Of a stretch of 24,618 nucleotides of DNA, positions 14,299 to 21,584 are shown piece by piece. The DNA comes from an uncultured Eubacteriales bacterium (GTDB lineage: Bacteria; Bacillota; Clostridia; Oscillospirales; Oscillospiraceae). A program made the translations under genes and the position numbers. The notes below the pieces were generated by a model. The model ran no database searches and was not told the DNA's origin. It saw nothing but the letters and a program-made list of their open reading frames with translations. Where the stretch lies: positions 1-24,618 of the forward strand of contig URCB01000025.1 of NCBI GenBank assembly GCA_900546255.1. The letters are read 5' to 3'. Position 1 is the stretch's first letter; every line of letters starts with the position of its first letter.

Positions 14299-16701
14299 TT
14301 ACCCCTCCATCCCCCGCAGGCGTTCCACCAGTGGCTCCTTGGCGAAGGTGTGGAGGGACACCCCGGTGATCACCAGGGGGACCAGCACCAGCACCGCCAC
14401 ATAGGCCAGGGCAAACCCCGTGGGGAACTGGAAGACCATGTAGTGCACCCCCATCCCCGCCAGGGTCCGGCTGAGGAACCAGCCGCAGAGGGTGCCCACC
14501 GTGAGGGTAACCCCCACCGTGGCCAGCACCAGCAGGAGGCTCTCCCCCAGGAGCATCTGGCGGACCTGCCCCTTGCCCATGCCAATGGACTCCAGCATGG
14601 CCAGCTCCTGCTTCCGGGTGACGATGTTGGTGATGAGGGTGTTCATCATGCTCAGGATGCTAAAGAGCATGATGAAGATGGCCAGGCCGCTGATGGCCCC
14701 AAAGATGGTGTTCACGTTCTGGGCATCCACCGCCTGCCGCTGGGAGAGGGTTTCCATGGTCAGCTCGCTCCGGGCGGCCACCAGGGGCTCCAGAGCGGCC
14801 TCTACGGCGGCCTCCTGGCCGTCGGCGGCATTCACCAGCAGGCCGGTGTTGAAGGTGTCGTAGGACACCCAGCTTTGGGCCACCGCCTCCGGCAGGAGGA
14901 ACCAGCCCTCCAGCAGCTCGTTGTCCCGGTTGTACTGGTCATTGAGGATGCCCAGCACGGTCACCGTCCGCTCCGCCGGGCCGGTGCCGTCGAAGTAGTG
15001 GAAGGTCAACTGGTCCCCCACCTGGAAGCGCCAGCCGTAGATCTCCTCCACGTTGTTGTTGTCGGCCACCAGGACATAGGACCCGGACATCAGCTGGTCA
15101 TAGTCGGCGCTGCCCTCCTCCAGGTACTGGCCGATGGTGCGGACCTCCTCCTGGGTCATCAGCCAGGCCATGTCGTCGTTGTCATACTCACTCTGGGTGG
15201 GAATGTCATAGGAGAGGCCGAAGTTCTTCAGCTCCTGGACCGACTCCACCCCGTCCAGGGCCAGGATCTCCTCCACCATGGCCTGGTCCATGGGTTGGTT
15301 GGCCTGGAGGCCGCTGATGCCGTTGTCCTCCAGCTCGATGGCCGCCTGGGTGTAGTTGATATGGGCCTCCGCGTCCTTAAAATAGATCTGGCGGGAGTAG
15401 GCATCCCGGTCGAAGGAGGTCATGTAGGTGGCCGCCGTCATAAACAGGATGCCCCCCAGGGCCAGGGAGAGCATGGTGACGGTGGCCTTCTTCCGGTTCT
15501 TTCCAAAGTTCATCACCCCCAGCCCCACCGGGGTGAGGTTCCGGCACAGCTTGCGGCCGGCTGCCGCCTTCATGCCGTCCTGGGGCTGGTACCGCAGGGC
15601 CTCCATGGGGGAGACCGCCGCCGCCAGTTTGGCCGGCTTGTGGACCGAGAGCAGGGTGATGACGTAGACCACCACAAACACCCCCACCGCCAGGAGCAGG
15701 GTATTGAGGATGCTGAACCCCGCCGGCAGGAGGAAATACCCCACCACACCGCCGATCACGATCCCCAAGGGGGCGGCCCGCAGAAAGAGCATCCGCCCCT
15801 CTCGGGAGACCAGCTTCCGCATCTGCTTTTTGGTCATGCCGATGGTGCGCAGCTGACCGAACTGATGGACCCGGCCAATGACAGAGAGGTAGAACACCCC
15901 ATAGATCACCAGCACCGCCGCCAGCAAGATCACCGCCCCCACCAGGCCGTAGAGGAGAACCTGCTGGCTGTCCACCGACAGGGAGTCTAGGAAAGCCCGG
16001 GAGGGGTTCACAAACTGCCGCTCCACCCCGGCATCGCTGCCGATGAGGAACATGGCCTCCTGGCAGTCCCACTGGTTCATGGTGGTGGCCCCGTAGAGCT
16101 GGGCATAGACCTCATAGGGCTCCTCCGCCAGCTGGCTGCCCGTCTCGGCGTAGGCCTGGGAGAAGAAGAGGGAGAACTGGCTGGCGTTCTCTCCCCCTGC
16201 CAGCAGGCCGGTGACGGTAAAGGTCTCCGTATTGCCGTCGTAGAAGGGGAAGGTCACCTGGGTGCCCAGGGCGGCAGGCAGGCCCATCCGCTCCAGCATG
16301 GCCCCTTGGACGGCCACCTCGTTGGCCGCCTGGGGGAGGCTCCCCTGGGTGAGGGTGCCCACCTGGATGTGGTCGGACATCTCGCTGACGTAGTAGGGCA
16401 CCACGGAAAAACCGTCCAGCTCCGTGGGCACCCCGGTTTTCACTTGGATCTGGTAGGCGATCCGCTCGTCCCTTTGCAGGGCCTCCACCTGGGTCTCGGT
16501 GAGGTTATAGTAGCCCACCTGCTGGGCGTGGGTGAGGTTCCGCTGGGTCTGCTCCTGCTGCCCTACGGCAAACATCAGGATACCCATAAGCAGGGCCGAG
16601 GCCAGGACGATGGTGAGCATCACAAACCCGTTGCGCATCCGGCTGGCCCGCAGGCTGGCCTTGGCCATGCGGGCAATCATGTCCCGTTCCAGTTTCTTCA
16701 T
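14299..16701 (-). CDS. ABC transporter permease, FtsX/MacB-like, two FtsX domains
   Basis: An 800-residue membrane protein. The layout is a first membrane segment (about 24-47), a large extracellular domain (about 50-265), three membrane segments (about 270-375), a second unit starting with a membrane segment near 415, another large extracellular domain to about 635, and three C-terminal segments. This is a tandem FtsX arrangement with about eight membrane spans. It is distinct from BceB (ten spans, one large domain) and is found in Clostridia exporters or peptide-stress transporters. ATG 16701 follows AGGAGGGG by about 7 nt; in-frame codons further upstream have no such site. It is 13 nt downstream of its ATPase gene. 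The substrate is unknown. Mechanotransmission or antimicrobial-peptide resistance is plausible given the adjacent two-component system. Confidence 0.9.
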   Translation of the reverse strand: MKKLERDMIARMAKASLRASRMRNGFVMLTIVLASALLMGILMFAVGQQEQTQRNLTHAQQVGYYNLTETQVEALQRDERIAYQIQVKTGVPTELDGFSVVPYYVSEMSDHIQVGTLTQGSLPQAANEVAVQGAMLERMGLPAALGTQVTFPFYDGNTETFTVTGLLAGGENASQFSLFFSQAYAETGSQLAEEPYEVYAQLYGATTMNQWDCQEAMFLIGSDAGVERQFVNPSRAFLDSLSVDSQQVLLYGLVGAVILLAAVLVIYGVFYLSVIGRVHQFGQLRTIGMTKKQMRKLVSREGRMLFLRAAPLGIVIGGVVGYFLLPAGFSILNTLLLAVGVFVVVYVITLLSVHKPAKLAAAVSPMEALRYQPQDGMKAAAGRKLCRNLTPVGLGVMNFGKNRKKATVTMLSLALGGILFMTAATYMTSFDRDAYSRQIYFKDAEAHINYTQAAIELEDNGISGLQANQPMDQAMVEEILALDGVESVQELKNFGLSYDIPTQSEYDNDDMAWLMTQEEVRTIGQYLEEGSADYDQLMSGSYVLVADNNNVEEIYGWRFQVGDQLTFHYFDGTGPAERTVTVLGILNDQYNRDNELLEGWFLLPEAVAQSWVSYDTFNTGLLVNAADGQEAAVEAALEPLVAARSELTMETLSQRQAVDAQNVNTIFGAISGLAIFIMLFSILSMMNTLITNIVTRKQELAMLESIGMGKGQVRQMLLGESLLLVLATVGVTLTVGTLCGWFLSRTLAGMGVHYMVFQFPTGFALAYVAVLVLVPLVITGVSLHTFAKEPLVERLRGMEG

Positions 16702-16714
16702 GGCGCGCCCCTCC

Positions 16715-17380
16715 TTACCGGTGGATCTTCCCGTCCTCGATGCGGACCTGGACATCGGCCTTGGCTGCAATCTCGGGGTTGTGGGTGATCATCACGATGG
16801 TCTGGTGAAAGGTGGCGCTGGTCATTTTCAGCAGGTCGATGACCCGGTCGCTGGTGTGGCTGTCCAGGTTGCCGGTGGGCTCGTCGGCCAAAATGATGGC
16901 GGGCTTGGTGATCAGCGCCCGGGCGATGGCCACCCGCTGCTGCTGGCCGCCGGAGAGGTGGCTGGGATAGCTGGCCAGTTTGCCCTCCAGGTCCAAAAAG
17001 CCCACGATCTCCCGGAGGAGGGCCTTGTCCTCCTGCTTGCCGTCCAAACGGACGGGGAGGACGATGTTCTCATAGGCGGTGAGGTAGGGGATCAAGTTGT
17101 AATTTTGAAAGATGAAACCGATCCGCTGGCGGCGGAAGACGGTGAGGTCCTCGTCCCGAAGGTCCTCCAGCTGGAAGTTGTCCACCTTCACGGTGCCGCC
17201 GGTGGGCCGGTCCAGCCCGCCCAGCATGTTCAGCAAGGTGGACTTGCCGGAGCCGGAGGTGCCGATGATGGCCACGAACTGCCCCGCCTCTACGGACAGG
17301 GAGACGTCGTCCAGGGCCTTCACCAGGCTGGCGCCCTGACCATACTCCTTGGTCAGGTGGGTGGTTTGCAGGATACGCAT
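16715..17380 (-). CDS. ABC transporter ATP-binding protein (MacB/LolD type)
   Basis: A 221-residue ATPase of the MacB/LolD/BceA group. Walker [10 protein letters not shown] (40-48), Q-loop [16 protein letters not shown] (Q92), signature LSGGQQQR (142-149), Walker [13 protein letters not shown] (162-173) and H-loop H200 in MITHN are all intact. The '[14 protein letters not shown]' form is characteristic of partners of FtsX-type permeases. ATG 17380 is preceded by AAGGAAGG. It is the first gene of a two-gene operon with the permease 13 nt downstream. It lies behind a weak promoter and a pair of direct repeats likely bound by the upstream LytTR regulator. Confidence 0.95.
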   Translation of the reverse strand: MRILQTTHLTKEYGQGASLVKALDDVSLSVEAGQFVAIIGTSGSGKSTLLNMLGGLDRPTGGTVKVDNFQLEDLRDEDLTVFRRQRIGFIFQNYNLIPYLTAYENIVLPVRLDGKQEDKALLREIVGFLDLEGKLASYPSHLSGGQQQRVAIARALITKPAIILADEPTGNLDSHTSDRVIDLLKMTSATFHQTIVMITHNPEIAAKADVQVRIEDGKIHR

Positions 17381-17417
17381 AAACGATTCCTTCCTTTCTC
17401 TGTTGCAGGATGGCCCT

Positions 17418-17445
17418 ATGGTACCACCCTGCTCTCCCGAGACAA
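17418..17445 (-). promoter_or_regulatory. weak promoter of the ABC transporter operon
   Basis: On the minus strand TTGTCT (17440-17445), 16 bp, TACCAT (17418-17423). The poor match to consensus fits a promoter that needs an activator, and a 21-bp-spaced direct repeat lies just upstream. Confidence 0.45.
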
Positions 17446-17460
17446 GAAGCGGGGCCTAAA

Positions 17461-17489
17461 CTAACACCGACGGGGTAAAACTTAACACC
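17461..17489 (-). promoter_or_regulatory. candidate LytTR-type direct repeat upstream of the ABC operon
   Basis: On the minus strand GGTGTTA occurs at 17483-17489 and again at 17462-17468, 21 bp apart. The similarity continues through TTT and CCCCG in each unit. Two repeats on the same helix face, two turns apart, just upstream of a -35 box is the classical arrangement for LytTR regulators such as AgrA or ComE, and a LytTR regulator is encoded upstream in this locus. The core only partly matches the usual LytTR consensus. Confidence 0.5.
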
Positions 17490-17520
17490 CGCCGGGAAGC
17501 CTAGGGCTTCCCGGCGGGTG
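17478..17520 (-). terminator. intrinsic terminator after the GHKL kinase gene
   Basis: A perfect 16-bp stem (17486-17501 with 17505-17520) with a 3-nt loop, followed on the minus strand by TTAAGTTTTA. It separates the regulator-kinase transcript from the ABC promoter and overlaps the first direct repeat. Confidence 0.75.
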
Positions 17521-17534
17521 CTGCATGCAGGCGG

Positions 17535-18866
17535 TTAGGAGACGGGCTCCTGGGCCCGGGCAGGGGCCTCCACCTGGGGGATGGGCAGGAGGATTTTCAG
17601 GGTAAACACGCCCCCCTCCCCCCGGGTGAGCACATGGCCGCCGTACCCCTCCGCAGTGCGCCGGAGGTTGGCCAAGCCGTAGCCGTGGAGGAAGGTGTCC
17701 CCCTTGGTGGTGCGGGCATGTTCCGGGGCCTGGGGGTCCATGGTGTTCTCCACCAGGATGAGAAGCATGTCCCGCACCCGGCCGGTTTTCACCGTCACCA
17801 GCCGCTGGCCCTGGGGCAGCTTTTCGCAGGCCTCGATGGCGTTGTCCAGGGCGTTGCCGAACAGGGTGCTGATGTCCAGGGGGGCCAGGAACCCCCCGTC
17901 GGCAAAGGGGGTCACCGCGGTGAAGTCGATCCCCTTTTCCCGGGCGGCCTTGGCCTTGTCCCGAAGGACGATGTCCAGGTACTCGTTGCCGGTGTGCTGG
18001 TAGCTCTCATAGGCCTCCAATTGAACCTGCAGATCCTGGGCAGCCTGGTGGAGGGCCTGGCTGCCCCCGGTCTGGGCCTGGAGGACCAGAAGGTGGTTCT
18101 TCATGTCGTGGTAGATGCTGCGCACCCGCTCCTCGTCCCGGAGGCGGTCTTTGTAGTAGGCCTGCTGCTTCTCCAGAGCCTGGGCCCGGTACCGGTCCTG
18201 GAGGGAGTCGCAGATGTAGGCCGCCACATAGATGCAGCCAAAGCTGGAGAAGATAGAGGCAAAGCACACCGGGTAGACGATGGCCATCTCCTCCGGCATG
18301 AAGTAGATGATGATAAAGATACACACAAAGGGGGCCAGCATCACCGCGTCCACCATCCACCACATGGCGGCGGTGAGGCTCTCGGCGATCCGCTTGAGCT
18401 TCCGGCGAAGGAAGGCCCAGGCCCCCACCCAGAACCCCAACCGGGCCAGCAGGGACAGGGTGTGGATCAGGGTGCTCCAGAACCAGTCGGACTCGGTCCA
18501 GCCTGGGCCGGGCTCGCCGGGGGCGCCGGTGTAGGCGAAGAAAAGGTTCGACCCGGCGTCCTGCATGAGGTAGTTGACCGCAATGAGGGCGGGGTAGAAC
18601 ACCAGCACCGCCGCCACCTTCTTCATCCACCGCCCCCGGTGGAAGACAGCCACATAGCCAAAGAAGCCCACCATGGCTCCCAGCAGCCCTGGCAGGTCGT
18701 TGGAGTAGATCACCACCACCGACAGCTGGGCGCAGACCACCACCGCCGCCAGCCGAAGGGGCCAGGGCTTCCGCACCGGCAAAAAGGTGTGGAGAATCCA
18801 GAAAAACAGCAGCGCATAGGCCCACTCCACCACAAAACTCAGCACATCCAGCAGGGTAATGATCAC
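17535..18866 (-). CDS. GHKL (AgrC-like) sensor histidine kinase
   Basis: A 443-residue kinase. The N-terminal half (about 1-215) is hydrophobic with about six membrane segments and no recognisable extracellular domain. A coiled-coil stretch follows (QALEKQQAYYKDRLRDEERV). The phospho-acceptor box is IYHDMKNHLLVL (His253), the N box STLFGNALDNAIEA, and the G box GYGLANLRRTAEGYGG. This is the GHKL-type ATPase of AgrC/ComD-like kinases, which often sense peptides. The start is GTG 18866, overlapping the regulator stop (GTGA), with GGGGGG upstream. Its catalytic half is strikingly like that of the second kinase at 20106-21386, while the sensor halves differ. Confidence 0.93.
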   Translation of the reverse strand: MIITLLDVLSFVVEWAYALLFFWILHTFLPVRKPWPLRLAAVVVCAQLSVVVIYSNDLPGLLGAMVGFFGYVAVFHRGRWMKKVAAVLVFYPALIAVNYLMQDAGSNLFFAYTGAPGEPGPGWTESDWFWSTLIHTLSLLARLGFWVGAWAFLRRKLKRIAESLTAAMWWMVDAVMLAPFVCIFIIIYFMPEEMAIVYPVCFASIFSSFGCIYVAAYICDSLQDRYRAQALEKQQAYYKDRLRDEERVRSIYHDMKNHLLVLQAQTGGSQALHQAAQDLQVQLEAYESYQHTGNEYLDIVLRDKAKAAREKGIDFTAVTPFADGGFLAPLDISTLFGNALDNAIEACEKLPQGQRLVTVKTGRVRDMLLILVENTMDPQAPEHARTTKGDTFLHGYGLANLRRTAEGYGGHVLTRGEGGVFTLKILLPIPQVEAPARAQEPVS

Positions 18867-19573
18867 AGCATATCCCCCCAGTAGTCGGTGAGCTGGGCCA
18901 GGAAGGTTTTCCGCTTGGGCTGGCTGATGGGAAGGGTCTCCCCGGTGATGAGGGTGAGTTCCAGCTTGTGGACCCCTTTCACATAGAACAGGTTCACCAG
19001 GTAGCTGGTGTGGCACCGGGCAAAGCCCTTGTCCCCCAGGGCGGCCTCCATCTCCTTCATGGTGCGGTAGCTGATGAGGTTCTGCTCCTGGGTGTGGCAG
19101 AGGAGGTTGCGGTTGAAGGTTTCGATATACCGCAGGTCCCGCAGGGCCACCCGGTGGCGGCCGGCGTCGTTGGCGATCACCACGAAGGGGTCTGGCTCCT
19201 TCTGCCGCCGGGCCAGGAACTTGTCCATCTCCGCCTTGAGGCGGATGTACTGCAGGGGTTTTAGGATGTAGTTGGTGGCCTGGTACTGGTACCCCTCCAA
19301 GCTGTACTGGGCCAGGGTGGTGAGGAAAATGATGCTCACCTGCCCGTCCATTTCTCGGATGCGCTGGGCGGTGCGCAGGCCATCCATGATACCCATTTGA
19401 ATGTCCAGAAAAATCAGGTCCAGGGTGGGGTCGTAGGGGTCGGTGAGGTCCGCCCCATCCCCAAAGGTGCTGATTTTCAGTTCTGTGCCGGTCTCCTGGG
19501 CGTAACGGTCCAGCAGCTGGGACAGATGCTGGACAAACGCCGCTTCGTCATCACAGATTGCCACGTGGAGCAA
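18863..19573 (-). CDS. LytTR-family response regulator (AgrA/ComE-like)
   Basis: A 236-residue regulator. The receiver domain spans about 1-120, with the acidic pocket at VAICDDE, phospho-acceptor D57 in LIFLDIQMG and the conserved Lys in YILKPL. A LytTR DNA-binding domain covers about 135-236 (LRDLRYIETFNRNLLCHT, FARCHTSYLVNLFYV, LPISQPKRKTFL). It should be phosphorylated by the kinase encoded just downstream and activate target promoters as a dimer on direct repeats. The start is probably TTG 19573, 5 nt after GAGGGTGA. GTG 19582 is also in frame but touches the ribosome site. A strong promoter lies at 19609-19637. Confidence 0.93.
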   Translation of the reverse strand: MLHVAICDDEAAFVQHLSQLLDRYAQETGTELKISTFGDGADLTDPYDPTLDLIFLDIQMGIMDGLRTAQRIREMDGQVSIIFLTTLAQYSLEGYQYQATNYILKPLQYIRLKAEMDKFLARRQKEPDPFVVIANDAGRHRVALRDLRYIETFNRNLLCHTQEQNLISYRTMKEMEAALGDKGFARCHTSYLVNLFYVKGVHKLELTLITGETLPISQPKRKTFLAQLTDYWGDML

Positions 19574-19608
19574 TCCGGTCACCCTCTTTCTCGTGCAAAT
19601 TCCGCCCT

Positions 19609-19637
19609 ATTATACCCCCTCTCTCCCGCGGGTGCAA
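19609..19637 (-). promoter_or_regulatory. promoter of the LytTR regulator-kinase operon
   Basis: On the minus strand TTGCAC (19632-19637), 17 bp, then a perfect TATAAT (19609-19614), about 36 bp before the start codon. Confidence 0.8.
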
Positions 19638-19720
19638 GGGCGAGTCCCTCCAACAGGGCAGCAGGAACAGTGTACCAGAACGCGTCTCAAGAATCAACCT
19701 CTTGTTTTTCTATTTTCAAC

Positions 19721-19747
19721 CCAATGTTTTTCCATATTGGATACAAT
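19721..19747 (+). promoter_or_regulatory. possible promoter/operator of the XRE-kinase operon
   Basis: TACAAT (19742-19747) is a plausible -10, but no good -35 lies 16-18 bp upstream. Instead there is an inverted repeat CCAAT-N10-ATTGG (19721-19740), where a regulator, perhaps the XRE protein itself, could bind. The stretch is markedly AT-rich against its surroundings. Confidence 0.4.
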
Positions 19748-19794
19748 AAAATGTACCGTTACGGGAACTGTTTTCACTGCAAGGAGCCATCGTT

Positions 19795-20106
19795 ATGAAC
19801 CGGATCGGCGAACGGATGAGGGAATATCGGAGGTCCATCAAAATGACCCAGGCGGACTTTGCCTCCCGCCTGGGGGTCACCGGGGCGGCAGTGTCCGCCT
19901 ACGAGACGGGCAACCGCCTGCCCTCCTACGAGGTGCTGGTGAAGATTGCCAACATCCTGGGGGTCAGCACCGACGCCCTCCTGGGCCGTCAGAGCGCAGA
20001 CCGGGTGGTGGTGGACGTCACCTCCCTCACCCCCCGGCAGCGGAGCCTGGTCCAGGACATGGTGGAGGAGTTTGCCGCCGGGAACCGGCGGGGGGATGCC
20101 CTGTGA
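19795..20106 (+). CDS. XRE-family helix-turn-helix regulator
   Basis: A 103-residue protein. A Cro/CI-type helix-turn-helix fills about residues 5-60 (RMREYRRSIKMTQADFASRL, then VTGAAVSAYETGNRLPSYEVL). A short C-terminal tail follows (LTPRQRSLVQDMVEEFAAGN) of the kind that dimerises in SinR-like regulators. It has no receiver domain. AAGGAG upstream supports ATG 19795. Its TGA overlaps the start of the downstream kinase by 1 nt (TGATG), so the two are translationally coupled. That is an unusual partner for an AgrC-like kinase. It is divergent from the LytTR regulator across a 221-bp gap. Confidence 0.92.
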   Translation: MNRIGERMREYRRSIKMTQADFASRLGVTGAAVSAYETGNRLPSYEVLVKIANILGVSTDALLGRQSADRVVVDVTSLTPRQRSLVQDMVEEFAAGNRRGDAL

Positions 20107-21386
20107 TGTGGGTGTACCAAGGGCTGGACATCCTGGGCACCCTGCTGGAGGCCATGGGCCTCTATGTCCTGGTCAACGCCTTTTGCCCCCACCGAGAACC
20201 TAGCTGGCGGTACCTGGTCCCCCCGGCGGTGTTCTTTGTCTCGGTGTACCTCTGGACCTGGTTCTGGGAGGACTCTGCCTATAAGATCGCCGTCACCCTG
20301 CTCCTCACGTTTCTGGCCTACAAAGGGCTGACCAAGCAGCCGGCCATGGCCATCCTGGCGGGGATGATGACCCAGCAAATCTACCTCGCCGCCGCCAATG
20401 CCCTGGCGGAAACCGCCGCCTTTTTCCTCCTCGATGAGATGACGGTGGTGGTCGAGGGCCAGCAGTTTCTTCGGCCGGTGGTCTATGGGCTGTATTTCCT
20501 TTTCCAAATTGCCTTTATGCTCTTCTTCCGATTCTTCCTGCGGAAGTACGCCGGAGGGCTAGACAAGCGAAGTGTATTGGCCATCGCCCTCCCCTTCCTG
20601 CTGATTGAGGTGCTGGTCCACCTGCTTACCGTTCCCTTCCACAATGGACAATTGGGATGGTTTAACGTGTATTGGGAGCTGGGCATCCTCCTCATCGCCA
20701 TGCTCTTTCTGGTGCTGTTGGTCTATATCAAGAACAACCTCTTTCTCCGGGAACAGGAGCAGCGGAGCAAACTGCAAATCGCCCAGTTACAGCAGCAGTT
20801 TGCCTACTACCAAGACAAGCAGAAGGAGGAGGAACGGGTCCGCGCCCTCTACCATGATCTGAAAAATCATCTGCTGGTGCTGGAGCAGCAGCCCAGTACG
20901 GAAGCCACCCACCGGATGGCCGAAACCCTCCGGGGCCAGATCGCCGCCTATGAGGACTACGTCCACACCGGCAACGAATTTTTGGACATCATCCTCAAGG
21001 ACAAGGCAGCCAAAGCCCGGGAGAAGGGGATCGACTTCTCCGCCCAACTAGACCTGCACGGGGCCGATTTCCTGGACCCCCTGGACCTGAGCACCCTCTT
21101 CGGCAATGCCCTGGACAACGCCATTGAGGCCAGCGAAAAGCTGCCGGAGGGCCAGCGGCTCATCACCGTGCAGGGAAAGCGCATCCGGGACATGCTCCTG
21201 GTCACCGTGGAGAACCGGGCCCAGCCAGAATCCACCCCCGCCCAGGGCACCTCCAAGGAGGATCCCTTCCTCCACGGCTTCGGCATCCCCAACATGCGCC
21301 AGGCCGCAGAGCGTTACGGCGGCCAGATCCAGTTCCAGCAGTCGGGGGAGACCTTCCGGCTGAAACTCCTCCTCCCTGTCCCCTGA
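20106..21386 (+). CDS. second GHKL (AgrC-like) sensor histidine kinase, coupled to an XRE gene
   Basis: A 426-residue kinase. About six or seven hydrophobic segments occupy residues 1-205, followed by a coiled coil rich in Gln/Glu/Arg (about 208-245). The H box is LYHDLKNHLLVL (His250), the N box STLFGNALDNAIEA, and the G box GFGIPNMRQAAERYGG. The cytoplasmic half shares long identical runs with the kinase at 17535-18866 (KNHLLVL, AREKGIDF, the whole N box), indicating a duplication. The membrane half differs, suggesting another signal. No response regulator is encoded after it; the XRE gene precedes it, and it might signal through the divergent LytTR regulator. The start at 20106 has GGGGGAT upstream. 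Confidence 0.92.
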   Translation: MWVYQGLDILGTLLEAMGLYVLVNAFCPHREPSWRYLVPPAVFFVSVYLWTWFWEDSAYKIAVTLLLTFLAYKGLTKQPAMAILAGMMTQQIYLAAANALAETAAFFLLDEMTVVVEGQQFLRPVVYGLYFLFQIAFMLFFRFFLRKYAGGLDKRSVLAIALPFLLIEVLVHLLTVPFHNGQLGWFNVYWELGILLIAMLFLVLLVYIKNNLFLREQEQRSKLQIAQLQQQFAYYQDKQKEEERVRALYHDLKNHLLVLEQQPSTEATHRMAETLRGQIAAYEDYVHTGNEFLDIILKDKAAKAREKGIDFSAQLDLHGADFLDPLDLSTLFGNALDNAIEASEKLPEGQRLITVQGKRIRDMLLVTVENRAQPESTPAQGTSKEDPFLHGFGIPNMRQAAERYGGQIQFQQSGETFRLKLLLPVP

Positions 21387-21395
21387 TCCTTTCCC

Positions 21396-21425
21396 CGCCC
21401 CGCTGCCCAGCAGCGGGGCGCTTTT
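21396..21425 (+). terminator. intrinsic terminator of the XRE-kinase operon
   Basis: A perfect 10-bp stem (21396-21405 with 21411-21420) with a 5-nt loop, followed by CTTTT. Confidence 0.8.
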
Positions 21426-21438
21426 GGCCCAATTTCTC

Positions 21439-21470
21439 GGGAAAACCCGGGAAATTTACAGGGTTTTCCC
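21439..21470. repeat. inverted repeat upstream of the CofE-like gene promoter
   Basis: GGGAAAACCC (21439-21448) and its exact reverse complement GGGTTTTCCC (21461-21470), separated by 12 bp, lie 20 bp upstream of the -35 box. It could be an operator or a second hairpin backing up the preceding terminator. Confidence 0.55.
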
Positions 21471-21490
21471 CTCTGAGAGGCAAAAAAATC

Positions 21491-21519
21491 TTGCCATTTC
21501 CCTCTAACCTCTGTATAAT
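21491..21519 (+). promoter_or_regulatory. promoter of the CofE-like gene
   Basis: TTGCCA (21491-21496), 17 bp, then a perfect TATAAT (21514-21519), about 65 bp before the start codon. Confidence 0.85.
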
Positions 21520-21584
21520 AGTTGCGGTATTTTTTCCCATGAAACGATACTGCTTATCTTTATGAATATATTGGAGGATATACT

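Noticed and set aside
12932..15990. Long plus-strand open frames (490 and 618 residues) opposite the radical SAM and ABC permease genes.
   Set aside because: They are antisense shadows in GC-rich DNA. The translations are rich in His, Gln, Gly and Val without motifs, while the minus strand encodes clear protein families.
17634..18884. A 416-residue plus-strand frame opposite the GHKL kinase.
   Set aside because: It is the antisense of a well-supported kinase with correct motifs, coupled start and terminator.
19744..19795. GTT-centred motifs upstream of the XRE gene considered as a LytTR site.
   Set aside because: The two GTT cores are 12 bp apart rather than about 21 and match the LytTR consensus poorly.
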